From NCBI GenBank assembly GCA_032209605.1, contig JASFXZ010000014.1, positions 16,573,231 to 16,637,230 of the forward strand: a DNA stretch of 64,000 nucleotides, read 5' to 3'. Below the pieces are notes generated by a model. That model saw nothing but the letters and a program-made list of their open reading frames with translations. It searched no databases and was not told the DNA's origin. Below are positions 12,461 through 24,330 of this stretch, piece after piece (position 1 is the stretch's first letter; every line of letters starts with the position of its first letter). A program made the translations under genes and the position numbers. The stretch is from Mactromeris polynyma (lineage: Eukaryota; Mollusca; Bivalvia; Venerida; Mactridae).

Positions 12461-12876
12461 CCACATATAGTTCGTGCCGCATATAGTTCGCGCAATAACT
12501 AAACGCTTCATGAGTCATGCATTTAGTTCGTGGCGAGGCGAACTATATGCGGCGAAAAGGCATGGTCATGCCACATGTATCTATTTTATATATTGTCGTA
12601 TTTAAGGTCATCATCATCATCATCTGTTCTTATTTAAAGAAAACTTTTGTTCCCACAAACTGTCATGTACACATTCACAACATAGGTCAGTTTATCTCCT
12701 TTTCAAATTTAACATTTTTTTATTGTTATCTTATTCAAATATTCGTTTCAGTAAAACATCTTAAAGAGAAGTGTGCTAATTGCGGCGTCGAGGCACATGC
12801 CCGCCGCATAAAGCTAACACGAACTAAATACGGCGCACTTCGTTTAGTTCGTGCACGGACTATATGTGGCACTACA
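12454..12876. mobile_element. 423-bp non-autonomous inverted-repeat transposon, 6-bp target duplication
   Basis: The left end TGTAGTGCCACATATAGTTCG is matched at the right by the reverse complement of CGGACTATATGTGGCACTACA. ATGCTA occurs at 12448-12453 and 12877-12882. Subterminal regions carry several TTAGTTCGTG/ATATAGTTCGCG motifs, and a perfect 15-bp inverted repeat (12477-12491 with 12538-12552) sits inside the left end. It includes a CAT(CAT)n stretch near 12610. No transposase is encoded; open frames across it look incidental. Confidence 0.85.
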
Positions 12877-13180
12877 ATGCTATTTTCATAACAATATTGT
12901 TCATATCGGAGAAAATGTGTGTTATGTTCAAGTTCCATTATGCCAATCAACACAGATTGATGGGGCTATGATAAGCTTTATCCTCTTGTTGATTCTAAAT
13001 ATGCGTGGGAGACAACAGTCTTCATTCAGATTCATGAAAACATTATGAAGACAAGTCTCCAAAATCCGATTTTTGCATAAAGGCGTGTTTCCGGATAACA
13101 CATTGGCGTCTAGCTAAGGCAGTCAATGGAATACAACACAAACACGTTATAAGTACGATCTAACCTCTTCATGGTGTCCA

Positions 13181-13536
13181 TCTCTTGAGCAACAATCTCT
13201 CTTCAATAACAGTAGCTAGGGAATATCTTGGGAGCGGGAGGTCGAAGGTTCGAATCCCGGTTCTGACATGACCCATTGGTGAGCTGCCAACTACATGTAC
13301 TTAAATAATGGTTACAGTGTGGCTACCTGTCTGGTGTCTGGCATGAAAGGATAGGAATCGGGAAGTAAATGAACTCAGAAAGTAGGTGTCTCATAAATCA
13401 GAAATGGCTGGTCCTTTAAATTGAGGTGACACTATAATAAATAAACACTATTTCTTCTGTAGTAAGAGTTAACTGGTAGGAGTTTTTACGACGGGAATAA
13501 TGATTATGTGATAAAGAAAGGTTGTTGCTCAAGAGA
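13181..13536. mobile_element. Inverted-repeat element enclosing a truncated SINE
   Basis: TCTCTTGAGCAACAATCTCT at 13181-13200 is inverted at 13515-13536 as AGAAAGGTTGTTGCTCAAGAGA. Between them lies a 5'-truncated SINE. Similar CTCTCTT..CAACAACA words recur at 15175, 21600-21870 and 56570, so the arm belongs to a dispersed family. Exact termini and target duplication are not visible. Confidence 0.55.
13230..13448 (+). mobile_element. SINE family A, copy 1 (5'-truncated)
   Basis: It begins in the middle of the tRNA-like head at GGGAGCGGGAGGTCGAAGG, keeps the B box GGTTCGAATCCC, and continues through the family body to the tail ACACTATAATAAATAAACAC. The A-box half is missing compared with the copies at 26235 and 37883. 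Confidence 0.85.
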
Positions 13537-13715
13537 GGGTCGCTGTAGACAGGCTGCCCTGTATTGATATTTTAGTAAGAGTAAGATGACGACGATAACT
13601 ATGATTATTATTAATATAATTGCAATGTTTTAATAGTTGCTGTTGTTGTAACTGTTTTTGCTGTCGCGCTGTTTTTGCTGTTATTCATGTTGTTGTTGTT
13701 GTTGGTGTCGTCGTT

Positions 13716-15103
13716 TTCGTTGGGTGTGGTGTAGGTGGTGATAGTACCGTTGAGTGTGGTGTAGGTGGTGATAGTATCGTTGGGTGTGGTGTAGGTGGTG
13801 ATAGTATCGTTGGGTGTGGTGTAGGTGGTGATAGTACCGTTGAGTGTGGTGTAGGTGGTGATAGTATCGTTGGGTGTGGTGTAGGTGGTGATAGTATCGT
13901 TGAGTGTGGTGTAGGTGGTGATAGTATCGTTGGGTGTGGTGTAGGTGGTGATAGTATCGTTGGGTGTGGTGTAGGTGGTGATAGTACCGTTGAGTGTGGT
14001 GTAGGTGGTGATAGTATCGTTGGGTGTGGTGTAGGTGGTGATAGTATCGTTGGGTGTGGTGTAGGTGGTGATAGTATCGTTGGGTGTGGTGTAGGTGGTG
14101 ATAGTATCGTTGGGTGTGGTGTAGGTGGTGATAGTATCGTTGGGTGTGGTGTAGGTGGTGATAGTATCGTTGAGTGTGGTGTAGGTGGTGATAGTATCGT
14201 TGGGTGCGGTGTAGGTGGTGATAGTATCGTTGGGTGTGGTGTAGGTGGTAATAGTATCGTTGAGTGTGGTGTAGGTGGTGATAGTATCGTTGGGTGTGGT
14301 GTAGGTGGTGATAGTATCGTTGGGTGTGGTGTTGGTGGTGATAGTATCGTTTGGTGTGGTGTAGGTGGTGATAGTATCGTTGAGTGTGGTGTAGGTGGTG
14401 ATAGTATCGTTGGGTGTGGTGTAGGTGGTGATAGTATCGTTGGGTGTGGTGTAGGTGGTGATAGTATCGTTGGGTGTGGTGTAGGTGGTGATAGTATCGT
14501 TGGGTGTGGTGTAGGTGGTGATAGTATCGTTGGGTGTGGTGTAGGTGGTGATAGTATCGTTGAGTGTGGTGTAGGTGGTGATAGTATCGTTGGGTGCGGT
14601 GTAGGTGGTGATAGTATCGTTGGGTGTGGTGTAGGTGGTAATAGTATCGTTGGGTTTGGTGTAGGTGGTGATAGTACCGTTGGGTGTGGTGAAGGTGGTG
14701 ATAGTATCGTTGGGTGTGGTGTAGGTGGTGATAGTATCGTCGAGTGTGGTGTAGGTGGTGATAGTATCGTTGGGTGTGGTGTAGGTGGTGATAGTATCGT
14801 TGGGTGTGGTGTAGGTGGTGATAGTATCGTTGGGTGTGGTGTAGGTGGTGATAGTATCGTTGGGTGTGGTGTAGGTGGTGATAGTATCGTTGGGTGTGGT
14901 GTAGGTGGTGATAGTATCGGTGGGTGTGGTGTAGGTGGTGATAGTATCGTTGGGTGTGGTGTAGGTGGTGATAGTATCGGTGGGTGTGGTGTAGGTGGTG
15001 ATAGTATCGTTGGGTGTGGTGTAGGTGGTGATAGTATCGTTGGGTGTGGTGTAGGTGGTGATAGTATCGTTGGGTGTGGTGTAGGTGGTGATAGTATCGT
15101 TAT
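13716..15103. repeat. 30-bp minisatellite, about 46 copies
   Basis: The unit is GTTGGGTGTGGTGTAGGTGGTGATAGTATC with a few point variants (GAG for GGG, ACC for ATC, TGC for TGT). A distinctive three-variant run at about 14160-14270 recurs 390 bases (13 units) later at about 14550-14660, so blocks of units have duplicated. A plus-strand frame stays open through all units (13620-15134, 504 codons, decapeptide GCGVGGDSIV). It starts in a CTGTTGTTG-rich leader and ends in AT-rich DNA. I see no signal peptide, domain or splice context that would make it a believable gene. Confidence 0.95.
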
Positions 15104-16021
15104 TGCTATTTTTTATATTATAAGTTTCATTTAATTACAGTGCAAATTCTCTACAACGACCCTCTTCAGGGTAACACCCTCTCTTCAACAATATCATTAA
15201 TTGTCCTGGAGTATAATTACTACCAATATAATCTCTAGAGCAACAACATATCGACAACGAAAGTTTGATCTCCAATTGGTCTTTGCTGTGGAGAGGCTGC
15301 GTTGTTATTAATATGAGCGTGGTCTTCATAATCATCATCCGCAGCAGTTGCACAGTCACTATCAGCATCATCGCCGTCACCATCAAAGTCATCATCGTAG
15401 TCACCAACATTATTGTTAATTATTTCTTCGTCATCGGGGAGTGAAATGTCTCAGTGCATTGTTGGATTTTTGTGGAAAAACATAATGATAGGAAAATAGC
15501 GAGCTATTTCAGGGAGGGGGTGTAAGTTATTCTTGTTCTTTGAAATGAAAATAGAAGCAGACGGAAATAATTTGATACATTGCACCATATGTGTGTACAG
15601 ATACGTGTATGCTTATTCTACCCACTGATAATGAATGACTAGACACGAATATGTGTTTGATGCCAAATATTTAAATGAAGTAGACAATGGACATAGCATT
15701 AAAACTCCAATTGTGTCTGTTTGATTATATCCGACATGTGTGTGCATGATGTTAGCCATTGACTGCTGTGGTTCCCAGAAGTCATGCAGAACCACGATGT
15801 CTGTAACTTTAGTGAATGGGTTTGCATCAGCGATGACACTTACGCACAAAACGTGCCGTATTTTGTCTACGAAGGTCGTAGTAATGAGAAATATCTCAGA
15901 CTCCGGAAGAACTAATTGTCCCATTGGAGCAATAAGCGACCAAGTTTAGGTATGCATATACTAAGGATTTTCATTAACAAAAACCATTATAAATTTCCTT
16001 GGTATCAACAACGTACATTTA
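15104..16021. other. Mixed low-complexity DNA
   Basis: Contains CTCTCTTCAACAATAT / CTCTAGAGCAACAACA words of the inverted-repeat family (15170-15250) and a CATCATCATCGTCA-rich stretch (15325-15420). The frames here are simple-sequence artefacts. Confidence 0.4.
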
Positions 16022-16199
16022 CAGTCGGACCTCGATCATTCGAATTCATCAAGTTCAAAATTTTATTTCGAATAATACATAGTTTCGAATAGCCCATTTC
16101 AATTCGACGTGCCTAGGAAGATGAATCGGGACATGATATTTATTTCGGATAATACGGAGTATATGGATAAAAGGTTGTCGAATAAAAGAGGTTCGACTA
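16022..16199 (+). mobile_element. pogo/Tigger-like MITE family, copy 1
   Basis: Left end CAGTCGGACCTCGATCATTC and right end GAGGTTCGACTA, flanked by TA on both sides. Interior landmarks TTTCGAATAGCCCATTTCAA and ATTTATTTCGGATAATAC are shared with copies at 23240, 42494 and 51707. The TA target and CAGTCGGACCTCG terminus fit a pogo/Tigger-type Tc1-mariner element. No transposase. Confidence 0.85.
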
Positions 16200-16572
16200 T
16201 ACATGTATTTTGGAATTCTCATCAGAATGGTAAATGTAAGCAATTTAAATGCACCATTAGAAGTGACTAACAAAAAACCTTCACAAAATGATAAAGTACA
16301 TACAATGAATACATTTTGGCAGCCTTGCTCAGTTCTGCTATTCCCCTATCTGGTCTTTACAAATGTAGTTATTAGTATTCACAAACGCTTTAAGTCTGAA
16401 ACACAGACTTAGCCTTCGCTTATATTTACCAGCATTTTGTTTTCATTACATCCAAAAAATGAAATTCTGTCTGAATAATTCTTGTTTCTATCTGTACACT
16501 TTGCCAATTTTTTTTACATTTTATATCATTATTACAACAAAGGAACAAAAGGAACATTTAACATTTTAACAT

Positions 16573-19330
16573 CAGACCCAATCAGTTCAGCGTTAGACGG
16601 CTCCGTTCTGGTCTGCTTAGCTCGGCACTGTATGGACACTGTTCAGACCAAATCAGTTCAGCGTTAGACGGCTCCGTTCCGGTCTGCTTAACTCGGCTCT
16701 GTATGGACACTGTTCAGACACAATCAGCTCAACGCTAGACGGCTCAGTTCTGGTCTGCTTAACTCGGCTCTGTATGGACACTGTTCAGACACAATCAGCT
16801 CAATGCTAGACGGCTCCGTTCTGGTCTGCTTAACTCGGCTCTGTATGGACACTGTTCAGACACAATCAGCTCAACGCTAGACGGCTCCGTTCCGGTCTGC
16901 TTAACTCGGCTCTGTATGGACACTGTTCAGACACAATCAGCTCAACGCTAGACGGCTCAGTTCTGGTCTGCTTAACTCGGCTCTGTATGGACACTGTTCA
17001 GACACAATCAGCTCAACGCTAGACGGCTCAGTTCTGGTCTGCTTAACTCGGCTCTGTATGGACACTGTTCAGACACAATCAGCTCAACGCTAGACGGCTC
17101 AGTTCTGGTCTGTTTAGCTCGGCTCTGTATGGACACTGTTCAGACACAATCAGCTCAATGCTAGACGGCTCAGTTCTGGTCTGCTTAACTCGGCTCTGTA
17201 TGGACACTGTTCAGACACAATCAGCTCAACGCTAGACGGCTCAGTTCTGGTCTGCTTAGCTCGGCTCTGTATGGACACTGTTCAGACACAATCAGCTCAA
17301 CGCTAGACGGCTCAGTTCTGGTCTGCTTAACTCGGCTATGTATGGACACTGTTCAGACACAATCAGCTCAACGCTTGACGGCTCAGTTCTGGTCTGCTTA
17401 ACTCGGCTATGTATGGACACTGTTCAGACACAATCAGCTCAATGCTAGACGGCTCAGTTCTGGTCTGCTTAACTCGGCTATGTATGGACACTGTTCAGAC
17501 ACAATCAGCTCAATGCTAGACGGCTCCGTTCTGGTCTGCTTAGCTCGGCTCTGTATGGACACTGTTCAGACACAATCAGCTCAATGCTAGACGGCTCCGT
17601 TCTGGTCTGCTTAACTCGGCTCTGTATGGACACTGTTCAGACACAATCAGCTCAACGCTAGACGGCTCAGTTCTGGTCTGCTTAGCTCGGCTCTGTATGG
17701 ACACTGTTCAGACACAATCAGCTCAACGCTAGACGGCTCAGTTCTGGTCTGTTTAGCTCGGCTCTGTATGGACACTGTTCAGACACAATCAGCTCAATGC
17801 TAGACGGCTCAGTTCTGGTCTGCTTAACTCGGCTCTGTATGGACACTGTTCAGATATAATCAGCTCAATGCTAGACGGCTCCGTTCTGGTCTGCTTAGCT
17901 CGGCTCTGTATGGACACTGTTGAGATATAATCAGCTCAATGCTAGACGGCTCAGTCCTGGTCTGCTTAACTCGGCTCTGTATGGACACTGTTCAGATATA
18001 ATCAGCTCAATGCTAGACGGCTCCGTTCTGGTATGCTTAACTCGGCTCTGTATGGACACTGTTCATATATAATCAGCTCAATGCTAGACGGCTCAGTCCT
18101 GGTATGCTTAGCTCGGCTCTGTATGGACACTGTTCAGATACAATCAGCTCAATGCTAGACGGCTCAGTCCTGGTATGCTTAACTCGGCTCTGTATGGACA
18201 CTGTTCAGATACAATCAGCTCAATGCTAGACGGCTAAGTCCTGGTCTGCTTAGCTCGGCTCTGTATGGACACTGTTCAGATACAATCAGCTCAATGCTAG
18301 ACGGCTCAGTTCTGGTATGCTTAACTCGGCTCTGTATGGACACTGTTCAGACACAATCAGCTCAATGCTAGACGGCTCAGTCCTGGTATGCTTAGCTCGG
18401 CTCTGTATGGACACTGTTCAGATACAATCAGCTCAATGCTAGACGGCTCAGTCCTGGTATGCTTAACTCGGCTCTGTATGGACACTGTTCAGATACAATC
18501 AGCTCAATGCTAGACGGCTCAGTCCTGGTCTGCTTAACTCGGCTCTGTATGGACACTGTTCAGACACAATCAGCTCAATGCTAGACGGCTCAGTTCTGGT
18601 CTGCTTAACTCGGCTCTGTATGGACACTGTTCAGACACAATCAGCTCAATGCTAGACGGCTCAGTTCTGGTCTGCTTCACTCGGCTCTGTATGGACACTG
18701 TTCAGACACAATCAGCTCAACGCTAGACGGCTCAGTTCTGGTCTGCTTAACTCGGCTATGTATGGACACTGTTCAGACACAATCAGCTCAATGCTAGACG
18801 GCTCAGTTCTGGTCTGCTTAACTCGGCTATGTATGGACACTGTTCAGACACAATCAGCTCAACGCTTGACGGCTCAGTTCTGGTCTGCTTAACTCGGCTC
18901 TGTATGGACACTGTTCAGACACAATCAGCTCAATGCTAGACGGCTCAGTTCTGGTCTGCTTAACTCGGCTCTGTATGGACACTGTTCAGACACAATCAGC
19001 TCAACGCTTGACGGCTCAGTTCTGGTCTGCTTAGCTCGGCTCTGTATGGACACTGTTCAGACACAATCAGCTCAATGCTAGACGGCTCCGTTCTGGTCTG
19101 CTTAGTTCGGCTCTGTATGGACACTGTTCAGACACAATCAGCTCATCACTAGACGGCTCAGTTCTGGTCTGCTTAGTTCGGCTCTGTATGGACACTGTTC
19201 AGACACAATCAGCTCAACGCTAGACGGCTCCGTTCTGGTCTGCGTAACTCGGCTCTTTCTGCTGAACACTGTTCAGATATAATCACCTCAAGGCTAAACA
19301 GCTCAGTTCTGGTGGTCTGCTCATTATGGG
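16573..19330. repeat. 71-bp satellite, about 38 copies
   Basis: The unit contains CAGACACAATCAGCTCAA, GCTAGACGGCTCAGTTCTGG, TCTGCTTAACTCGGCTCTG and TATGGACACTGTT. Edge units are diverged (first at about 16573, last at 19260-19330 with insertions), interior units differ by a few alternating substitutions (AACGC/AATGC, CAGTT/CCGTT, CAGACACAA/CAGATATAA). Unit types are clustered, a sign of block duplication. Period 71 is not divisible by three, so no frame stays open. Confidence 0.97.
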
Positions 19331-20256
19331 ACAGTTAAGCCCTAGACATTTTAGCAACCGATACCATATTGGTATGTCTGTAATGGACGGACATAGCATC
19401 ACTACTGCCAACTGATATCCCTAGCTGCAGGCACTGTAATACTTCTGCTGCTGCTATTGTTGATAACTTCCCAACGCCGATGAACTATCAAGAATGCCGT
19501 CACCACCGGACACCAAAATGAACAAAACTGATGAACAGAATTTGCATTCAAAACCGTCCAATGAGGTAAACAAATATTAATATTTAATGAAAATTATGTT
19601 CGTCAGTTCTATTCGTTTTGTCGTCCAGTCATGACATATAATATATATATATTGTCGTCATGATAAAATCAAATTTAGTTGCAGCGGCCTGAGGTGACAT
19701 TGTTTTGACCCATTGTGTTTGCTGGGATCTACTTTTGGAAGCAAATTTCGATAATCCGAGTAGGTAACCAACATCTAACAACGCGTCGAGGGTTGAAAGC
19801 GGGACATGGGTATCTGTTTCTTTGTTTGAGAGCATATAGACGTGTTTCGCTTTGACCCATTCATATGCAGAATGGTTTTTGTGTCTATATATAGCACTGA
19901 TAAATCAAGACTGTACCCTTGGTCATGCATTATGTAATTAGAAATCCAAGTATGATTGATCTATAACTAATCTAGCACCATCAAATAAACATCTAAAATT
20001 GTTAATTTTGATATCAAACGGGCGATCAAAATATAATCATAAACATTTCCGAATCATTTAAGAAAATCATTCGTCATGATACTTAAAGATATTTACCTAA
20101 ATGTTGTGTATGTCAAAATGACAAGTGCCCAACTGCGTTGAAAGCCTTATAATCACCAATTTCCCAATATAACAAATTATCCTTATTGTATTTTACGAGT
20201 GCTTTAAGTGCTTAGATGATACTCTATGCGTTATCGGTTACCTTCGCTTGTGTAAA
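19331..20256. other. No recognisable feature
   Basis: AT-rich unique-looking DNA with a short (TA)n run near 19640. Confidence 0.35.
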
Positions 20257-20327
20257 CGTGCGGCAAGGCCACAGGGGGTCTCCGTTTTAAGATATACCCT
20301 GCGCGGCCCCCAGTGAACTTCCGCACG
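20257..20327. repeat. GC-rich inverted repeat
   Basis: Arms CGTGCGGCAAGGCCACAGGG (from 20257) and the complementary stretch ending CACTT..CCGCACG at 20327 pair imperfectly over about 23 bases around a 24-base loop. It stands out as GC-rich in AT-rich surroundings. Function unknown. Confidence 0.5.
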
Positions 20328-20564
20328 CGACGTGTGACAATTTGGTATATACAAATAAAATTAAACAGTACTGGGGCATAGCAATGATATATTATCTTGT
20401 CACTCGAATAACTACGTTAAAGGTAGTCGTCTAATGACACTTATGTTCAACAGTTTGATCCGACGCCTGTAAATGCACGCTGGTTTCATAACCGGAAATG
20501 CTCTTACATATTCTAAATACAATATATACTATTCAAAATTGCAGAATGGTACAAAAACAGCCGA

Positions 20565-20690
20565 TAGGAAGGGTAGAGTGCAGGACCCGGAGGTCGTGGG
20601 TTCAAGTACTCGCGTTTGGCGAGGATGAGCAGCGAACGTCGTAACCACACAAGGCGCGGCTTTACTGGTTAGTAACCCAGGACACGGCCA
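20565..20690 (+). mobile_element. Degraded tRNA-like element
   Basis: AGGAAGGGTAGAGTGCAGGA followed by GGTCGTGGGTTCAAGTAC resembles weak A and B boxes. Only suggestive. Confidence 0.25.
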
Positions 20691-21596
20691 TGGAGAGTGA
20701 TTGATACAAGTTGAAAGCTTTATTCACAATCTATCCAGAATGTTTTTTATTACTGTTATTTTTTATTTATTTATTTATTCATTTCAGTATAAGAAGGTTT
20801 TCTGTAACAATAAGTAAGTTTGGAGTCGCATTGCATGAGTGTTACAAGAACCACAATGATATCATGAGGCTTCTCAAATTGAGATTCCTTATACATGTAT
20901 AGCAAGTGTTGCGACAAGACAACTGGGAGTACTCGCCAGTGATACCGGTGTTAGTTTGTCTAAATTAAATTCACATTCAAGCTTTTTCGGTTAGCTTTAA
21001 GTTCTTTTCTCAATTTTACATAATTTACATATAAATTGAGATGGCATAAATGACTAATTTCGAAACTAATTAGATTTTAGTTGATACACATCGCTGTTGA
21101 GATATTTTATGAAATTCACGAACAGCCTATGCGACTTATTCCAAGACAAATCTTACTGTACATTCGTATGTTAATCGGTATACATGACTGTTCTGAGCCA
21201 GCTATCATGACTCATACCTCATAGCCTGGCATACACCATCATTATATATGTTTCCAGGAGATCATGATGTTCTTTAGACATTTATAATGGTTGACCTTTT
21301 CAATTTTAGCTAGCTGACGGATAAAACACCTGAACAGAAAATACTAAATGAAAACACTGTCATAACATATTAAAATAAACTTAAGTTATTGCCGTATATT
21401 AATCTGCTAATTTCTACTTTATTGATAGACATCGAAACCATTTACCAGTGGCAGATGTTCGTAACCTACATTATTTGATACCATAAACTTCAATGAATAC
21501 GTAACTGCATAAATATAGATTCGTCCATGGGATTTCTTTAAGGTTTGCCTACGGTACAACTTTTGTAGAGCAACACCATTTCGAGGGCTAACAGTT
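20691..21596. other. No recognisable feature
   Basis: AT-rich DNA; no gene or element supported. Confidence 0.35.
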
Positions 21597-21770
21597 CTGC
21601 TGCTGTTTAGAGGTTGTTTCTCTAGAGAGGATAAAGTGACCATAAAAAATACTATGAGAAAAAATGAAAGTGCTGTTGTTTAGAGGTGGTTGTTCCATAG
21701 AGGATAAAGTGGCGGTGAAAGTTACTATGAGAAAAAAATGAAACTGCTGTTGTAGAGAGGTTGTTGATGC
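21597..21770 (+). repeat. ~72-bp tandem repeat, about 2.4 copies
   Basis: CTGCTGTTTAGAGG at about 21599 recurs at about 21671 and 21744, each followed by TAGAGAGGATAAAGTG and ACTATGAGAAAAAATGAAA variants. The GTTGTTTAGAGGTTGTT words relate to the dispersed inverted-repeat family at 13181. A further relative (ACAGAGGTTGTTTCTCAAGA) lies near 21855. Confidence 0.7.
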
Positions 21771-21899
21771 AGACAGAACGGTGGTGCAGAATGTACTTCT
21801 AAAGAGAGATCAATTTGGTAGAAAAATTGTACCATGGGATAATAAAAATGTTGTTGTACAGAGGTTGTTTCTCAAGAGAGGGCCGTTCTAGAGATGATG

Positions 21900-23239
21900 C
21901 ACATTATTTGTTGCCTAACTCATGTCTATATAAGTCACCAACAGGTGTATGACCGTAAATTGTAGTCGGTAAGAATAACCCGATAGGCTGAATAAGGGGG
22001 ATAACTGTAGCTGACAAATGAACAATAGGGATTAAGGTTCAAGAATTAAAGGATACAAGAAAATATCCGCTAGTAAAGTATATCAGACTTTAGGTTTTCT
22101 CTTGCACCTCGGACAACGTCTTTGTAGTCCAGTCCACTTGCCTTCGACAATGCCGAGTCAGAAATCTCGAGTTGGTCTAACTAGCGACATAAACATCACG
22201 ATTAATACCTTTAACAGATTCTCTGACACAAGATGAAACATTATACCTCAGCAGAACACTAACAGACGTGCTTTACAAGTGGCTACTGAATGTAGAGCTC
22301 TCCCAAGTGTGTGAACAGTTGGAGATCAGATATGTCACCCAAGTTTTAACCGTCAAATAGTTCATATTGAATTACGACCCGACGTATTGTATCATCAAAT
22401 TAGGCCCTATCTTATTTAAGTGTGGTTTCCTACCCAGGTTCTATGCGTTTAACACAGGAATTATATAAAAATTACCAATAAAACACCAATTTTATCCGTT
22501 TTTATTCGAAATAAATGTTGAATATGTAATAAATTTCAATACATTTACATGTAATACCTATTCCCGCATATTTTATCGCTAAGTATAAAAATAATTCATG
22601 GTTATGTTAAGTACAACTAAATTGTTAAAACTATTCAAATTTGATATGTAATTAATAGTGACAATGTGAAAAAAAGAAAGTGTGCATGGAATAATATTGA
22701 TATGTTTCGATACCTAAAATATACACATCACGATACAATACAGACAACAAAGAACAGACCACCAGATAAAAAATAAAAGTATGTATCAGTTAGTACAAAT
22801 GTCCATATTTAGCCCAGATTGTATCGAAAAATGATCGTATTTTCGTGCGGATATTTTTTTCATTTTCCCCTTTCGTAGCAGATACAACGTATACACAGAA
22901 GGCGCAGGCACAAATATAGGTCGTGATATCGCAAACAAATGATTAATGAGTTATTAACGAAGTAGCATGTGTTTATTTAATTACTTTGCATATTATGCTT
23001 TTTTAGGAGTACAGAAGCGTGTTTTCAAGTTTTAATGTCATCGAAAATAACTATGAGCTCTTATCGTACTTAATGCGCTGTGCTTGATTTTATTTGATGG
23101 GAATTTGAAAATAGCTATAGTAGCAAGAAACGGTTGATGTATGGCATTAAAGTCGATCAAAATGACTATAGTGGCTATATAGATTGTGAAAACTGTTGTT
23201 GGAATTCAATGGCAGCTATAGTTTTGCAAAATGCATATA
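21900..23239. other. No recognisable feature
   Basis: AT-rich DNA with only short frames. Confidence 0.35.
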
Positions 23240-23414
23240 CCGTCGGACCTCGTTCATTCGAATTCTTCGCGTAGGAGATTTTATTTCGAATAATATATGG
23301 TTTCGAATAGCCCATTTCAATTCGACGTGCAAAAGAAGATACATCGGCTGATATTTATTTCGGATAATACCGAATATTTGGTTAGAAGATTGTCGAATAA
23401 ACGTGGTCAGACTG
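23240..23414 (+). mobile_element. pogo/Tigger-like MITE family, copy 2
   Basis: Starts CCGTCGGACCTCGTTCATTC after TA (23238-23239) and ends GTGGTCAGACTG before TA (23415-23416). It shares the interior landmarks of copy 1. Confidence 0.85.
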
Positions 23415-23416
23415 TA

Positions 23417-24133
23417 TATGCATTTTTTAACAAATTTGTTTTTTGTTGAACATGATTCGCATGCTTCTATTCTTCAAACTTTCATATTTTCACATACTAA
23501 ATTTGTTATTTTCAAATGATGAAAACATTATATGTAATATTAATCAACTTGAGATGCAAACTTTTGTAAAATAAACCTCAACAACATGGAATTAAAGGTC
23601 GGCTATATCGCATTGTGGCATTGTCTACTGCACCGATAAGGGGAAGTAATTTATCATTGGAGCAGTCCGTTGTTTCAACGTGATCACTGGGATCTGTTGT
23701 TATTTTATTTTACATTTTACGTGTAAATCGGCCAACATAGCTCGGACTGCGTATCTGCGTATAATTGTTATGGCGTTATTCGGCTATCATACATGTAGTT
23801 CACACGGCGTACTACTTTTTTTCGCGTAATTCGGCTCACATAGTTTTGAAGATACATTACTTTTATAATGTGAATCAATGCATAATTCGGCTGACACAAT
23901 TCGTACGATGTAATATTTTCGTTGCATGGATCGACTGGAAGGTATTTAATGATATACATAGTTGTTATGCAAACTTGACAACGATAAAGTACAAACACTG
24001 ATTAAAATATTTAACTCCCAACAGGCGTCATGTCCTTACTAATCAAGGTGGTAGGACATTTACACTGTGACTCACTTTGATAAATATTCATTGGTCAATG
24101 TTTTGATGTTTTATTTTGATAAATATAAAAACA
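23417..24133. other. No recognisable feature
   Basis: AT-rich DNA with a few diverged TAATTCGGC(T)CACA words between 23700 and 23900; no clear period. Confidence 0.35.
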
Positions 24134-24330
24134 GGACCTCCGTGGTTGAGTGCTTGTGGTCACTGGCCTCTCTCTGCTTGAGTTCGAATCTCATCCAGTG
24201 AGGAAGTTAGTGAGCTATCCAAATGGCTAACGGAAGTTCGGTGGTCCTACCCGGGTATTAACCCTGCTGCCTCCCTCCATCCTTAAAGCTGGAAGAGTCT
24301 ACATGATCCGTAATGTTTATGTGACGTTTT
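24134..24330 (+). mobile_element. tRNA-headed SINE (family B)
   Basis: CCGTGGTTGAGTGCTTGTGG resembles an A box and GAGTTCGAATCTC a B box at tRNA-like spacing, followed by a ~140-base body with CGGTGGTCCTACCCGGGTAT. It differs from SINE family A. Boundaries are approximate. Confidence 0.65.
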
